Source: an uncultured Christensenellaceae bacterium (lineage in GTDB: Bacteria > Bacillota > Clostridia > Christensenellales > CAG-314). Taken from it: 23,319 bases of DNA. Positions within the stretch are counted from its first letter, which is position 1. Each line of letters begins with the position of its first letter. Below, in pieces: positions 7,492 to 14,545 of the stretch. The stretch is from the NCBI GenBank assembly GCA_910586905.1, contig CAJUIV010000021.1, forward strand, positions 1-23,319, in the 5' to 3' direction. The position numbers and the translations under genes were made by a program. Below the pieces are notes generated by a model, which did not search any database, was not told the origin of the DNA, and saw only the letters and a program-made list of their open reading frames with translations.

Positions 7492-8903
7492 AACACGCCC
7501 CGCTTAAGACTGCGATACAGTTTTTCCTTATCCTGCTGCACCCATGTTTTAAGAGGTTTGGCTTTGTTCGCCTGTAAATTGCTAACGTAATAACGTAGTT
7601 CGTCCATAGCATGGTCGTCGCGCTTTACCGGCGAATCTCCCCCGCCCCAAAAGTAGCCTTTAAATTCCCTTATCATATTTACGCAGCTGTTAAAAACGTA
7701 AAGTTTGGTTTTGCCGTCTGCGGATTTTAACAGCGCTTTGACTCTGTTGATACCAGCGTACATACTTTTGTCTACCGAAGCGTTGACAGAAATGCCTTGT
7801 TCGCAAAACAGCTCCGCAACGCTTTTTACTCCGTTAAGCGTGCGTTGCAGCGCCGCGCTGTCCATAAGAGCTTCGATATTTCCTTTTTTATCCGTCTTCC
7901 AGTTGAGCCTTCGCGATATTTCCTTTATTTTGGCGGCGTGATAAACTACGTCGCGTTTGGCTTCGTAATGTTCGGCTACAACGTATACGTTGCCGTCGAA
8001 GTCCTGCGCGTACCAGTGGCAGGAAAGAGGGTTGTTAAGCCCCGGGTCGATAGACAAAGTGTCCTGCCAATCGAACGGAACGTCAAAGGGTTCTATAACG
8101 TTTGCCTCGCCGAACTCCGAATAAACCAGCCCGCCGTTGGAGGTGAATTTTCCGTAACGGCGGCTTTCGAGCATATCATCAGACATACTTTCCGTCATTG
8201 CCAGTACTTCGTCCTCGGGAAGATACGGGTTATCCGCCCATTCCATAAATTCGCACCACACTTCGGCGGAATTATGTACGTTGAGATATATCTCGTCGTG
8301 CACCCAAGTTAGCCCTTTGAGCGGAGTCATCGTAGCGAACAAATGTCCGCGTCGGTCTAAAATACGCATTTTACACTCTTCGTAAATATCTTTCGGCGGT
8401 TCTTCGTCAAACCAAACGAAATCCAAACTGGCTCCCTGAAATTTCTCTCTGCCCGCTTCGCAGCTTTTAAACGCTATTCTCGATAAACCTCCGAAAACGT
8501 TTTTTACTTCGATATAGTCGATAATACCGTATTCGGGGCTGGATTTAGCTCCCGAAATCATCACTACTTCCTCTATCCAATTTTTATCGAGATAGTAAAG
8601 TATTTTTTGCTGAGCTACGTCGCGCTGAACCTGCTGCGAAAGCGAAACGACCCAACAGCTCGTATCGGGCTTGTTGGCTCTGAAAGGGTGAATACCGCGC
8701 GACAGCCAAACCGTTTCTACCGCGCCGCATTCCGTTTTGCCGCTTCGGTTGCCTCCGAAAACCCATCGGTTGCGTTTCAGACATTTGTGAAACGCCATTT
8801 GCTTTTTATGTACTTTCCCCTTGTTATATCTGTAAAGAGGACTGCGTTCGCGCCGCTGTTCCTCGCGCTCGATACGTTTTATTTTCTGTAAGATTTCCTT
8901 CAT
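7488..8903 (-). CDS. terL: Phage terminase large subunit
   Basis: This is the ATP-driven DNA-packaging motor and headful nuclease. I start it at ATG 8903 (471 aa), which has AGGA about 9 nt upstream. The longer frame from 9035 adds 44 residues without a ribosome site. From this start Walker A is GGNRSGKT (50-57), and Walker B is DFVWFDEE (161-168) with the catalytic glutamate. The RNase H-like nuclease has acidic residues in LSIDPGLNNP (D286), ALMDSA (D348) and RDDHAMDELRYYV (D429/D430/D434). All catalytic residues are present. It is the first gene of the head module, and its stop overlaps the next start. The gene before it in transcription order is the sigma-like regulator, with a plus-strand gene in between. 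Confidence 0.93.
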   Translation of the reverse strand: MKEILQKIKRIEREEQRRERSPLYRYNKGKVHKKQMAFHKCLKRNRWVFGGNRSGKTECGAVETVWLSRGIHPFRANKPDTSCWVVSLSQQVQRDVAQQKILYYLDKNWIEEVVMISGAKSSPEYGIIDYIEVKNVFGGLSRIAFKSCEAGREKFQGASLDFVWFDEEPPKDIYEECKMRILDRRGHLFATMTPLKGLTWVHDEIYLNVHNSAEVWCEFMEWADNPYLPEDEVLAMTESMSDDMLESRRYGKFTSNGGLVYSEFGEANVIEPFDVPFDWQDTLSIDPGLNNPLSCHWYAQDFDGNVYVVAEHYEAKRDVVYHAAKIKEISRRLNWKTDKKGNIEALMDSAALQRTLNGVKSVAELFCEQGISVNASVDKSMYAGINRVKALLKSADGKTKLYVFNSCVNMIREFKGYFWGGGDSPVKRDDHAMDELRYYVSNLQANKAKPLKTWVQQDKEKLYRSLKRGVL

Positions 8904-9109
8904 ATTTTTAATTCCTATTTTTCGGTTTGATTTCGCTTTTTTACATAAGTTATTTCCGATACGCACACCAAGCGTACTAAAAAATAAAAGTCTGCGGAAA
9001 CGCGGTACCGATTCGATTGTCAATAGTTGTGCCAACTAGACATAACTCGGCAAAATACGATTTTAACGACGGTATATAATTGCTGTTACAATATTTCAGC
9101 GAGGCGACT

Positions 9110-9877
9110 ATGACAAAATCGATATTACGCGTAACGTCTTTTTTACTTGTAATTTTGCTTACGGCAGCACTCATTTGTATTGTCTATATACCATTTAACC
9201 AAAGCGCGGCTTTTGCCGAAGAAACGCCGTCTTGGGCGCGTATCACAAAAGACAGCGTGAATCTTTACGCTACGGAAGACTGCGGCAAATCGATTTGTCT
9301 TTTGGAAAAGTCGTACTACGTTTCGGTAGCCGAAGACCTAGGAAACGTTTTACGTGTTTCCATAATGCAGAATGAAGACGATTTTCCGCAAATCGTAGGC
9401 TATGTCCGCAAAATAGAAGTAGAACTTCAAGAAGCCGTGCCGCTCGCCCCGTACTATCCCTGCGAAAAGCTGACTGTAATCAGCGACTCGGCATCGCTTA
9501 AACTGCTGCCGTTAAGCTCGTCCGAAACGGTGCTTGCGGCGACAAACATGCAAAAACTGAGTTATTACGGTAAAATAAACTCTTACGGAAAGATTTGGTA
9601 CTACGTTTACTGCTTCGGTAAATTCGGTTATATCGAAACGTCCGGAGTTTCTGCCCCTAAAATCGATTTGCACCCCACGCCTCTCGAAACCAAACCCGTT
9701 ATAAAACCGACCGACCCGTCTAACGACCCGACGCAGGACGAAAAAGAAAACAAATTTTCGCCCACGGCGGAAATACTGCTTATCGTTTTCGTAACTCTGC
9801 TGGCGGCGGGATTGACGCTGGCGCTGTTTCTGCCCGGAAACGTCAAAAAACAAAACGTTTTCGACCAAGATATCTAA
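9110..9877 (+). CDS. Membrane-anchored exported protein with SH3-like repeats
   Basis: I use ATG at 9110 (255 aa), with GAGG 5-6 nt upstream. An N-terminal hydrophobic segment (VTSFLLVILLTAALICIVYI) with a likely signal-peptidase site at AFA/EE is followed by two SH3-like units. The first includes VNLYATEDCGKSICLLEKSY and ends GYVRKIEVE; the second includes the words KLLPLSSSETVL and KIWYYVYCFGKFGYIE. A Pro/Asp linker and a C-terminal helix (EILLIVFVTLLAAGLTLALF) follow. The protein should face outward with a membrane anchor. It shares this layout with the 604-aa protein at 10802-12616. It lies on the opposite strand inside the phage late region, and its stop overlaps the stop of the regulator by 4 nt. 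It may be phage cargo or a host gene. Confidence 0.75.
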   Translation: MTKSILRVTSFLLVILLTAALICIVYIPFNQSAAFAEETPSWARITKDSVNLYATEDCGKSICLLEKSYYVSVAEDLGNVLRVSIMQNEDDFPQIVGYVRKIEVELQEAVPLAPYYPCEKLTVISDSASLKLLPLSSSETVLAATNMQKLSYYGKINSYGKIWYYVYCFGKFGYIETSGVSAPKIDLHPTPLETKPVIKPTDPSNDPTQDEKENKFSPTAEILLIVFVTLLAAGLTLALFLPGNVKKQNVFDQDI

Positions 9878-10356
9878 ACCGAACCGAATTCTCTATCCGC
9901 TTGGCTTTTAGGTACGGTTAGGATATAATTTTGACGCACGAAACCGAGTTTGCCGTAGTTTTCCATAAACCACCGTTCGTCGTAGCCGCCGTTTAAAAGC
10001 GCGTCTTTAAATGCTTCCCGCGCTTGAAAAACCCGACGGTAAACCGTAGACCTGGAAGTATTATACTTTTCGGCTATTTTACAGCAAGGAACGTTATTGA
10101 AATAAACCTTGCGCAGCAAAACGCAATAGGAACGCGGAAGCGACTTTAACGCGCCGACTACGACTTGACAAATCTCCTCGTACTCATTGCGTTTTTCTAT
10201 CAAAACAGCTATTTCCTCAATCTGCCCTATCGTTCCTCCCTTTACGTTAAGCGTACAATAAGAACTTTCGGCTTTGATACGTATACGTTTCTTTAAACCG
10301 TCCGCAGCTCGCTTTATTTGTTTTAAGCTTTTTAGCATTATCAATTCGTAATTCAC
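9874..10356 (-). CDS. Sigma-70 region 4-like phage late-gene regulator
   Basis: This 160-aa protein has a basic helical N-terminus. Its helix-turn-helix spans about residues 75-112: PRSYCVLLRKVYFNNVPCCK, then IAEKYNTSRSTVYRRVFQAR. This matches region 4 of sigma-70 and the ArpU/DUF1492-like positive regulators found just before phage terminase genes. GTG at 10356 is the start, with a perfect AGGAGG six bases upstream. A LexA-type dyad and a -10 box lie in its leader. By family it would switch on late transcription of packaging and head genes. The downstream terL is on the same strand, but a convergent plus-strand gene intervenes. Confidence 0.7.
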   Translation of the reverse strand: MNYELIMLKSLKQIKRAADGLKKRIRIKAESSYCTLNVKGGTIGQIEEIAVLIEKRNEYEEICQVVVGALKSLPRSYCVLLRKVYFNNVPCCKIAEKYNTSRSTVYRRVFQAREAFKDALLNGGYDERWFMENYGKLGFVRQNYILTVPKSQADREFGSV

Positions 10357-10383
10357 ATTTCACCTCCTGTTTGTGCGACATAT

Positions 10384-10397
10384 CGAACATCTGTTCT
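10384..10397. promoter_or_regulatory. LexA/SOS-type box in the leader of the late regulator
   Basis: CGAACATCTGTTCT contains the GAAC-N4-GTTC core of the Gram-positive LexA (DinR) box. It lies between a TATAAT-like -10 (10411-10416, minus strand) and the GTG at 10356, where LexA would block transcription. No convincing -35 accompanies that -10. The core can occur by chance in a window this size, so position is the main support. Confidence 0.5.
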
Positions 10398-10521
10398 AAA
10401 TTACGCATAAATTATACCATCGCAAATATGACAACAGTCAGTCAGTTTAAATTTTTTTATCGCGGATATTTAAATAAAAATTAAAAAAATCAGTAAAATA
10501 ACTCGTTAAAAGAACGCTAAA

Positions 10522-10560
10522 AAACGCCGATGTTTATATAATGTTATATTTGAGGCGTTT
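10522..10560. other. AT-rich stem-loop in the 445-bp gap between divergent genes
   Basis: AAACGCC (10522-10528) pairs with GGCGTTT (10554-10560) around an AT-rich loop that is itself partly palindromic. Read on the minus strand it is followed by more T residues, so it could end stray minus transcription. Apart from this, the SOS box and the promoter at 10689, the gap 10357-10801 is AT-rich and holds no gene that I can see. Confidence 0.3.
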
Positions 10561-10688
10561 ATTCCGGAGCGTAAACCAATCAGAAAAACGGCTAAAGAAA
10601 CAAACCCGCCGCAAAAAATCCTAAAATCGCATCAAATTAAGTAAAATGTCGAAAAAGCCGCGTTTTTGCCGTAATATGCCGTAAATTG

Positions 10689-10717
10689 TTGAAAAATAAT
10701 ATTATTTTTGATATACT
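10689..10717 (+). promoter_or_regulatory. Promoter of the 604-aa surface protein gene
   Basis: TTGAAA (10689-10694) and TATACT (10712-10717) are separated by 17 bp, with TG one base before the -10 (extended -10). The ATG follows about 85 bp downstream, after a GAGGAAG ribosome site. Confidence 0.7.
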
Positions 10718-10801
10718 ATAAACTACCGAAAATATCAAAAGTAAATTCGGATATTTACTAAACGTAAGAAAAAGATTTCAAAAACACCTCAAGAGGAAGA
10801 T

Positions 10802-12616
10802 ATGAAAAAATTATTCGGCATTTTGTTATGTTTGGTTTTGCTTGCCGCAGCGACGGCTCCGACGTGCACGTTTGCCCAAACTCAGACGGAAAAAGCGGCT
10901 GCAAGCGAAGTCGTACATTTTATAAATCCAACCGCTATGACGATATTGGATGACCGTCTTTACGTTGCGGATATAGTTGAAGACCACAAAACCGCTTTAC
11001 TCTGTTTCGAAATAGGCGGCAGCGCTCCGTTATACAAAGGCGCCGTAGAATTGGACGGTGAAAGATATAACCTTTCGAACAACGGAACGGACCGTATTTA
11101 TGCCGTCGGCGAAAACGACGTAGTAGAACTTAAACTCGTCGGCGAAGAAAGACCTCAATACGAAACTCAATATAAATTCGAAGAAAAGGTTATCGCTTTT
11201 ACGTACGGTAAATTGAGCGAAAACAAGTATACTCAATACGCCTTGACTACCCAGCTTTTAAAAAACGTAGACGGACAGTTCAGAAACATTTTAGGTACCA
11301 CACCGCTTACGTCGCCCAAGGACTGTTTGACTTTGGGCAACTACGTTTACTACCTTTACGGCGAAAACGAAGCGATAGACTGCAAATGCTACGACGGATA
11401 CGGCGGTTTTTATCCCAACGACGGATTCAACGCGAATTTTAAAATGTCCGGTTTTACGGCAAACGGTCTGTTCGTTTGGGAAAACAGTTTGGCTATGTTC
11501 AGCAAAAACAGCATAAGGTACGTTGACGCCGGCGCGGAAACGTACAGCCTTGTAACTCTTAAAGATATGCCCGAAGACTACGCTATCCTAGACGTTCAAT
11601 CGAGCGCAAACAAACTGTACGTACTAAACAATAAAAATAAAATAGAAGTTTATCAAAAAGCCGAATCTAATTTCGAACTTTCCGCAACGATAGGCAGCGA
11701 CGTTGTCGAACTGCCCATACCAACCGATTACACCAAATTTACTTTGGCAAAATCGGTAGGCTACCCCACCAATATAGTTTATAAAACGATTGACGAACAA
11801 ACCAGTATTGACGAAATCAATCCCGAAACGCGCGAATACCTTATTTTGGGATTCGAAGGCGACACTGATTACCGTTATTATTACGTTATGGTAGGAGATA
11901 AATTCGGCTGGGTAAAAAAGAGCGACTATTCCAACTCGCCCGAAAACGACCCGAAGCTCGAAATCGTAGATACGAGCGTCAACACAGGCGGCATAGGCTA
12001 CAACGCCAAAATCAAATTCAATTCGTTAAACGCAGTATACGTTTATAAATTGCCGCGCGGCGACGCGGCCTTCGAAACGCTGAACCAAAGCGCTTCGAAT
12101 ATGAAAGAAGTAAAATTACTTCAAAAATTTACCGAAAAAACCGACGACGGTAACAAAATTTGGTATTTGGTACAGTTTGACGATAACAAACAAGGCTTTG
12201 TAGAAAACACGTCTGTAGGAAGTTTCCACTCCGTGCAAACCGAACCGCTGCAAAACGTTGTTGGCGACAAAAAAATAAACTCGACTCTTTTCGAAGCGGT
12301 TAAAATGTACCTTTCGCCCGAACTCGAAGAAAGCGAACTCGTACACGACAAGGACGGAAACTTGATAAAATTATACTCCGGCGACAGAGTAACGGTAGTT
12401 CTGGAACAGGACGGCAAATCGTACATACAAGTACGTAAAACGGACGGAACTTGCTCTTTCGGATGGGTAGAATCGAATAGACTTATAGGCTTGCACGCTA
12501 TAACCTCCAACGCTATTGTCGGGTTATCCCTGCTTGCGGTCGCCATAGCTCTTTCCTCGTTGCTCTTGATTGTATTTTTTAAACGTAAAAAACGTATCAA
12601 AGCCAATAAAGACTGA
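10802..12616 (+). CDS. Large exported, membrane-anchored protein with propeller-like and SH3-like domains
   Basis: This 604-aa protein has a clear signal peptide (LFGILLCLVLLAAATAPTCT, cleavage likely at TFA/QT). Residues about 38-300 look like beta-propeller blades: repeated strands such as AMTILDDRLYVADIV, YNLSNNGTDRIYAVGEND, CLTLGNYVYYLYGEN and LDVQSSANKLYVLNNKNKIE. Three SH3-like units follow, ending in GWVKKSDYSN, KQGFVENTSVG and FGWVESNRLIG. A single C-terminal membrane helix (AIVGLSLLAVAIALSSLLLI) ends in a basic cytoplasmic tail. So the body lies outside the membrane, probably in the wall zone, where SH3-like folds often bind peptidoglycan. It has its own promoter and terminator. It resembles the smaller protein at 9110-9877 in plan. 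No function is known to me. Confidence 0.8.
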   Translation: MKKLFGILLCLVLLAAATAPTCTFAQTQTEKAAASEVVHFINPTAMTILDDRLYVADIVEDHKTALLCFEIGGSAPLYKGAVELDGERYNLSNNGTDRIYAVGENDVVELKLVGEERPQYETQYKFEEKVIAFTYGKLSENKYTQYALTTQLLKNVDGQFRNILGTTPLTSPKDCLTLGNYVYYLYGENEAIDCKCYDGYGGFYPNDGFNANFKMSGFTANGLFVWENSLAMFSKNSIRYVDAGAETYSLVTLKDMPEDYAILDVQSSANKLYVLNNKNKIEVYQKAESNFELSATIGSDVVELPIPTDYTKFTLAKSVGYPTNIVYKTIDEQTSIDEINPETREYLILGFEGDTDYRYYYVMVGDKFGWVKKSDYSNSPENDPKLEIVDTSVNTGGIGYNAKIKFNSLNAVYVYKLPRGDAAFETLNQSASNMKEVKLLQKFTEKTDDGNKIWYLVQFDDNKQGFVENTSVGSFHSVQTEPLQNVVGDKKINSTLFEAVKMYLSPELEESELVHDKDGNLIKLYSGDRVTVVLEQDGKSYIQVRKTDGTCSFGWVESNRLIGLHAITSNAIVGLSLLAVAIALSSLLLIVFFKRKKRIKANKD

Positions 12617-12630
12617 TCGGCAATAAAGTA

Positions 12631-12656
12631 AAAAGAGGCTCAAACGAGCCTCTTTT
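12631..12656. terminator. Strong bidirectional intrinsic terminator
   Basis: AAAAGAGGCTC (12631-12641), loop AAAC, GAGCCTCTTTT (12646-12656) and a T-run. It serves the 604-aa gene on the plus strand and, with its A-tract, the immunity array arriving from the minus strand. Confidence 0.9.
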
Positions 12657-12665
12657 TTGCAAGGA

Positions 12666-12686
12666 TACTCTATCGTATTCTTTCAT
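12666..12686 (-). pseudogene. Start codons of a third, deleted copy of the double-SH3 gene
   Basis: Minus strand ATG AAA GAA TAC GAT AGA GTA encodes MKEYDRV, identical to the beginning of the neighbouring intact copy. Similarity stops abruptly at 12666 and the frame runs into the terminator. Together with the preceding micro-ORF it marks a third 495-bp unit that has been cut off. Confidence 0.75.
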
Positions 12687-12760
12687 TTGTTGTTCTTTCT
12701 CCAAATTCGCCGCTGATATATTGCGCCGTCAGGTTTTAAGTCATCAAATAAATCAAACAT
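12683..12760 (-). CDS. 25-codon micro-ORF between array units (second copy)
   Basis: This copy starts at ATG 12760, inside the stop region of the double-SH3 gene. It ends in a TGA that overlaps the ATG of the truncated third gene (ATGA). The peptide reads MFDLFDDLKPDGAIY and then QRRIWRKNNK. It is identical in sequence to the copy at 13178-13255. It is too short to assign, and could be a coupling peptide or the relic of a longer gene. Confidence 0.4.
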   Translation of the reverse strand: MFDLFDDLKPDGAIYQRRIWRKNNK

Positions 12761-13181
12761 CATCATTGGCAACGCGAACATATGCCAAATCGGCAATATA
12801 ATCCTCATCCACTGAACAAACCTTTTCACAGTCAATTCCTGTTTGAACGGGAAAACGAACTAACCACTCGCCCTCTTTTGCACCGCGGTCAATTACAGTA
12901 CCTTTCAATCCTTTCGGCAATCCGATATTTACATAAGTGTCGGTAAACAGTATTACGTTTACTCCAACTTGCATAAGCGGAAGTTCCCAAACGACTTCCA
13001 AATCTTTTTCCTTTACCGGTATAGTAGGAAATTGCGGCAAGTCGCATTCGTCGAAACAAACAAGCCATTGTCCGTTAATATTACGCGGGTCGCATATCCA
13101 TCCCACCATTCCTTTATGAGCTCCGTCTATGGTATATTTTTCTTTTTCTACGGTTAATTTTACTCTATCGTATTCTTTCAT
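12753..13181 (-). CDS. Double-SH3 (DUF4926-like) protein, second copy; candidate immunity protein
   Basis: I start it at ATG 13181 (142 aa), matching its sister copy. A TTG 18 nt upstream belongs to the micro-ORF region. Two similar units of about 65 aa are visible. Unit 1 has YDRVKLTVEKEKY, GAHKGMVGWICD and NGQWLVCFDE; unit 2 has NVILFTDTYVN, GLPKGLKGTVID and GEWLVRFPVQ. The pattern of a strand, then G-x-KG-x-x-G, then WLVxF, is that of small SH3-like DUF4926 proteins. Its residues after about 70 are nearly identical to those of the first copy, while residues about 28-62 differ (for example DECDLPQFPTIP). It lies two genes after the putative toxin, so neutralisation is inferred. Confidence 0.7.
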   Translation of the reverse strand: MKEYDRVKLTVEKEKYTIDGAHKGMVGWICDPRNINGQWLVCFDECDLPQFPTIPVKEKDLEVVWELPLMQVGVNVILFTDTYVNIGLPKGLKGTVIDRGAKEGEWLVRFPVQTGIDCEKVCSVDEDYIADLAYVRVANDDV

Positions 13182-13469
13182 TTGTTGTTCTTTCTCCAAA
13201 TTCGCCGCTGATATATTGCGCCGTCAGGTTTTAAGTCATCAAATAAATCAAACATCATCATTGGCAACGCGAACATATGCCAAATCGGCAATATAATCCT
13301 CATCCACTGAACAAACCTTTTCACAGTCAATTCCTGTTTGAACGGGAAAACGAACTAACCACTCGCCCTCTTTTGCACCGCGGTCAATTACAGTACCTTT
13401 CAATCCTTTCGGCAATCCGTTATTTACATAAGTGTCGGTAAACAGTATTACGTTTACTCCAACCTGCAT
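13161..13469. repeat. 495-bp-period tandem duplication, right copy
   Basis: This is the partner of 12666-12974. A third occurrence of the unit's edge (TATCGTATTCTTTCAT) is at 13661, again 495 bp further. The array therefore has two full units and one stub. Confidence 0.85.
13178..13255 (-). CDS. 25-codon micro-ORF linking the two double-SH3 genes
   Basis: Its ATG (13253-13255) lies within the last codons of the upstream gene, which stops at 13248. Its TGA (13178-13180) overlaps the ATG of the next copy as ATGA. The ribosome site GGAG for the next gene lies within it. The peptide starts MFDLFDDLKPDG and ends IWRKNNK, acidic then basic. Exact start-stop overlap on both sides argues that ribosomes pass through it, but no function can be named. 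Confidence 0.45.
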   Translation of the reverse strand: MFDLFDDLKPDGAIYQRRIWRKNNK

Positions 13470-13676
13470 AAGAGGTAATTCCCAGACTACTTCCAAATCG
13501 TATTCTTTAACTGGCAGAATCGGAAACGGCGATACTTCTCCGCCGTCGAAACAAACTAAACGTTGTCCGTTTATTACTCTACCGTCGCATATCCAGCCAA
13601 TCATTCCTTTATGCGCGCCTTCCTTGGCATACTTCTCTTTTTCTACTATTAGCTTTACACTATCGTATTCTTTCAT
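13248..13676 (-). CDS. Double-SH3 (DUF4926-like) protein, first copy; candidate immunity protein
   Basis: This 142-aa protein starts one base after the stop of the putative toxin gene, so the two are surely co-translated. Two internal repeats are seen: unit 1 (residues about 3-64) has YDSVKLIVEKEKY, GAHKGMIGWICD and NGQRLVCFDGG; unit 2 (about 71-136) has NVILFTDTYVNNGLPKG, GTVID and GEWLVRF. Small acidic proteins placed directly after a polymorphic toxin are usually its immunity partners (family knowledge). The central part of unit 1 (EVSPFPILPVKEY) differs from the second copy, as expected if this surface contacts a variable toxin. Immunity is inference; no membrane segment is present, so it would act in the cytoplasm. 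Confidence 0.72.
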   Translation of the reverse strand: MKEYDSVKLIVEKEKYAKEGAHKGMIGWICDGRVINGQRLVCFDGGEVSPFPILPVKEYDLEVVWELPLMQVGVNVILFTDTYVNNGLPKGLKGTVIDRGAKEGEWLVRFPVQTGIDCEKVCSVDEDYIADLAYVRVANDDV

Positions 13677-13677
13677 T

Positions 13678-14259
13678 CTACTTATCTCCGTATGGCGTTG
13701 TTAATTTTATTTCTCCGTCGGGATAAACAAGCCATCCCGATATGAGAGTAACGTATCCTTTCCCGTCCTTTCTGGGTAAAGTAATTCGTATATTTATATG
13801 CTGACCGTAATCATCCAACTTAAAACGGGTAAATTCTCCTTTGGAATATTTTTCTTTTGCTTGACGGCAATATTCCTGTAACAACCAATCTGCATCGATT
13901 ATATCATATCCCCAAGTCAAAAACAAGCCGCTTTTGTCATCTGCAGGACGAAATTTAAAAGCGTATTCTTTAAATTTACGCATATCGCAATCCGCTTTAA
14001 ATCGAATATCGTTTACGGGCATCAGCCAGCAATGGCAGTTAAAATGCAGCGGATAAACGGGCATATTGTTTTTGGGAAAACAGCAGCCGTTCATATTCAA
14101 ACATTTTGCGCAATGATTAGTACTTAAAGATAACCGTATATTAGCTATCTTACCGTCGTTGTCGTATGCCCTCGGTGTTCCCTCGTGTATCCATTTTATC
14201 CACCCGCCGCCGTCGAACAGGCTCAATACTTTTTCTCTGATACTGTCAAATACGTTCAC
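13678..14259 (-). CDS. MuF-like Cys/His cluster fused to a DUF6883-like domain; candidate toxin
   Basis: This 193-aa protein starts at GTG 14259, with AGGAG 12 nt upstream. Residues 26-82 carry the C-terminal signature of MuF/SPP1 gp7 minor head proteins: EGTPRAY, C50-x2-C53, NGCCFPKNNMP, then P-LHFNCHC with H72, C75 and C77. Residues about 95-190 match the DUF6883 plan as I remember it: KFKEYAFKF near the start, then ADDKSGLFLTWGYDIIDADW, a helix ending QAKEKYSKGEF, and YGQHINIRITLPRKDGKGYV, GWLVYPDG. DUF6883-type domains often end phage or secreted polymorphic toxins (family knowledge). The long MuF N-terminus is absent, so this is an orphan cassette. No signal peptide is seen. Two candidate immunity genes follow without a gap. 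Toxin activity is inferred. Confidence 0.7.
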   Translation of the reverse strand: MNVFDSIREKVLSLFDGGGWIKWIHEGTPRAYDNDGKIANIRLSLSTNHCAKCLNMNGCCFPKNNMPVYPLHFNCHCWLMPVNDIRFKADCDMRKFKEYAFKFRPADDKSGLFLTWGYDIIDADWLLQEYCRQAKEKYSKGEFTRFKLDDYGQHINIRITLPRKDGKGYVTLISGWLVYPDGEIKLTTPYGDK

Positions 14260-14284
14260 AATTTTTATATTCTCCTTTTGTTTT

Positions 14285-14515
14285 TTAGGAAAGCGCCTGT
14301 AAAACGGCAGATTCGATTATGTCCCCGTTTTCGAATCTCCGTAAAACGCAGAACGCGCTACAAAACGTAACGCGCCCGAAAACTTCCCTGTTTCTATTAT
14401 ACGGTACTATGTCAATACCCGCGGAAAACAAATTGTTTATACATTTTACTTTAACAAACGAATACTTGATAAAAATAAACGATATCGTTGTTTCTTTAAA
14501 AATATTGCATATCAA
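14285..14515 (-). pseudogene. 5'-truncated ORF fragment upstream of the toxin gene
   Basis: The frame ends at 14285 with protein-like sequence (NNLFSAGIDIVPYNRNREVF, then FCSAFCVLRRFENGDIIESA). The first 20 or so residues up to the TTG at 14515 look like non-coding AT-rich DNA, and no start with a ribosome site is seen. It is probably the end of a small phage-type gene that lost its start. The ribosome site of the toxin gene lies just after its stop. I do not recognise the family. Confidence 0.35.
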
Positions 14516-14545
14516 TTAAAGCTTGTCAGTATTACGGAGCTGGTT

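Larger units (their letters stand above)
12666..12974. repeat. 495-bp-period tandem duplication, left copy
   Basis: About 308 bp here match 13161-13469 with a single visible difference (the GATATT/GTTATT site near 12929 versus 13424). The block covers the 3' half of one double-SH3 gene, the micro-ORF and the first codons of the next gene. Right of the block the two copies differ at many bases, so the duplication is mosaic. Confidence 0.85.

Noticed and set aside
8904..9035. 44-residue N-terminal extension of the large terminase
   Set aside because: No ribosome site and atypical composition; the ATG at 8903 has AGGA at suitable distance.
9071..9080. TATAAT before the SH3-repeat gene at 9110 as a promoter
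   Set aside because: No -35 at 16-18 bp and no TG extension; the small TAGTTG/CAACTA dyad at 9024-9038 is noted but not supported as a site.
1..10356. A complete, inducible prophage
   Set aside because: No integrase, lysis, tail tape or connector genes are visible, and the tail region is interrupted; only a remnant can be supported.
12666..13676. CRISPR-like repeat array
   Set aside because: The period is 495 bp and the units are coding; this is a gene duplication.
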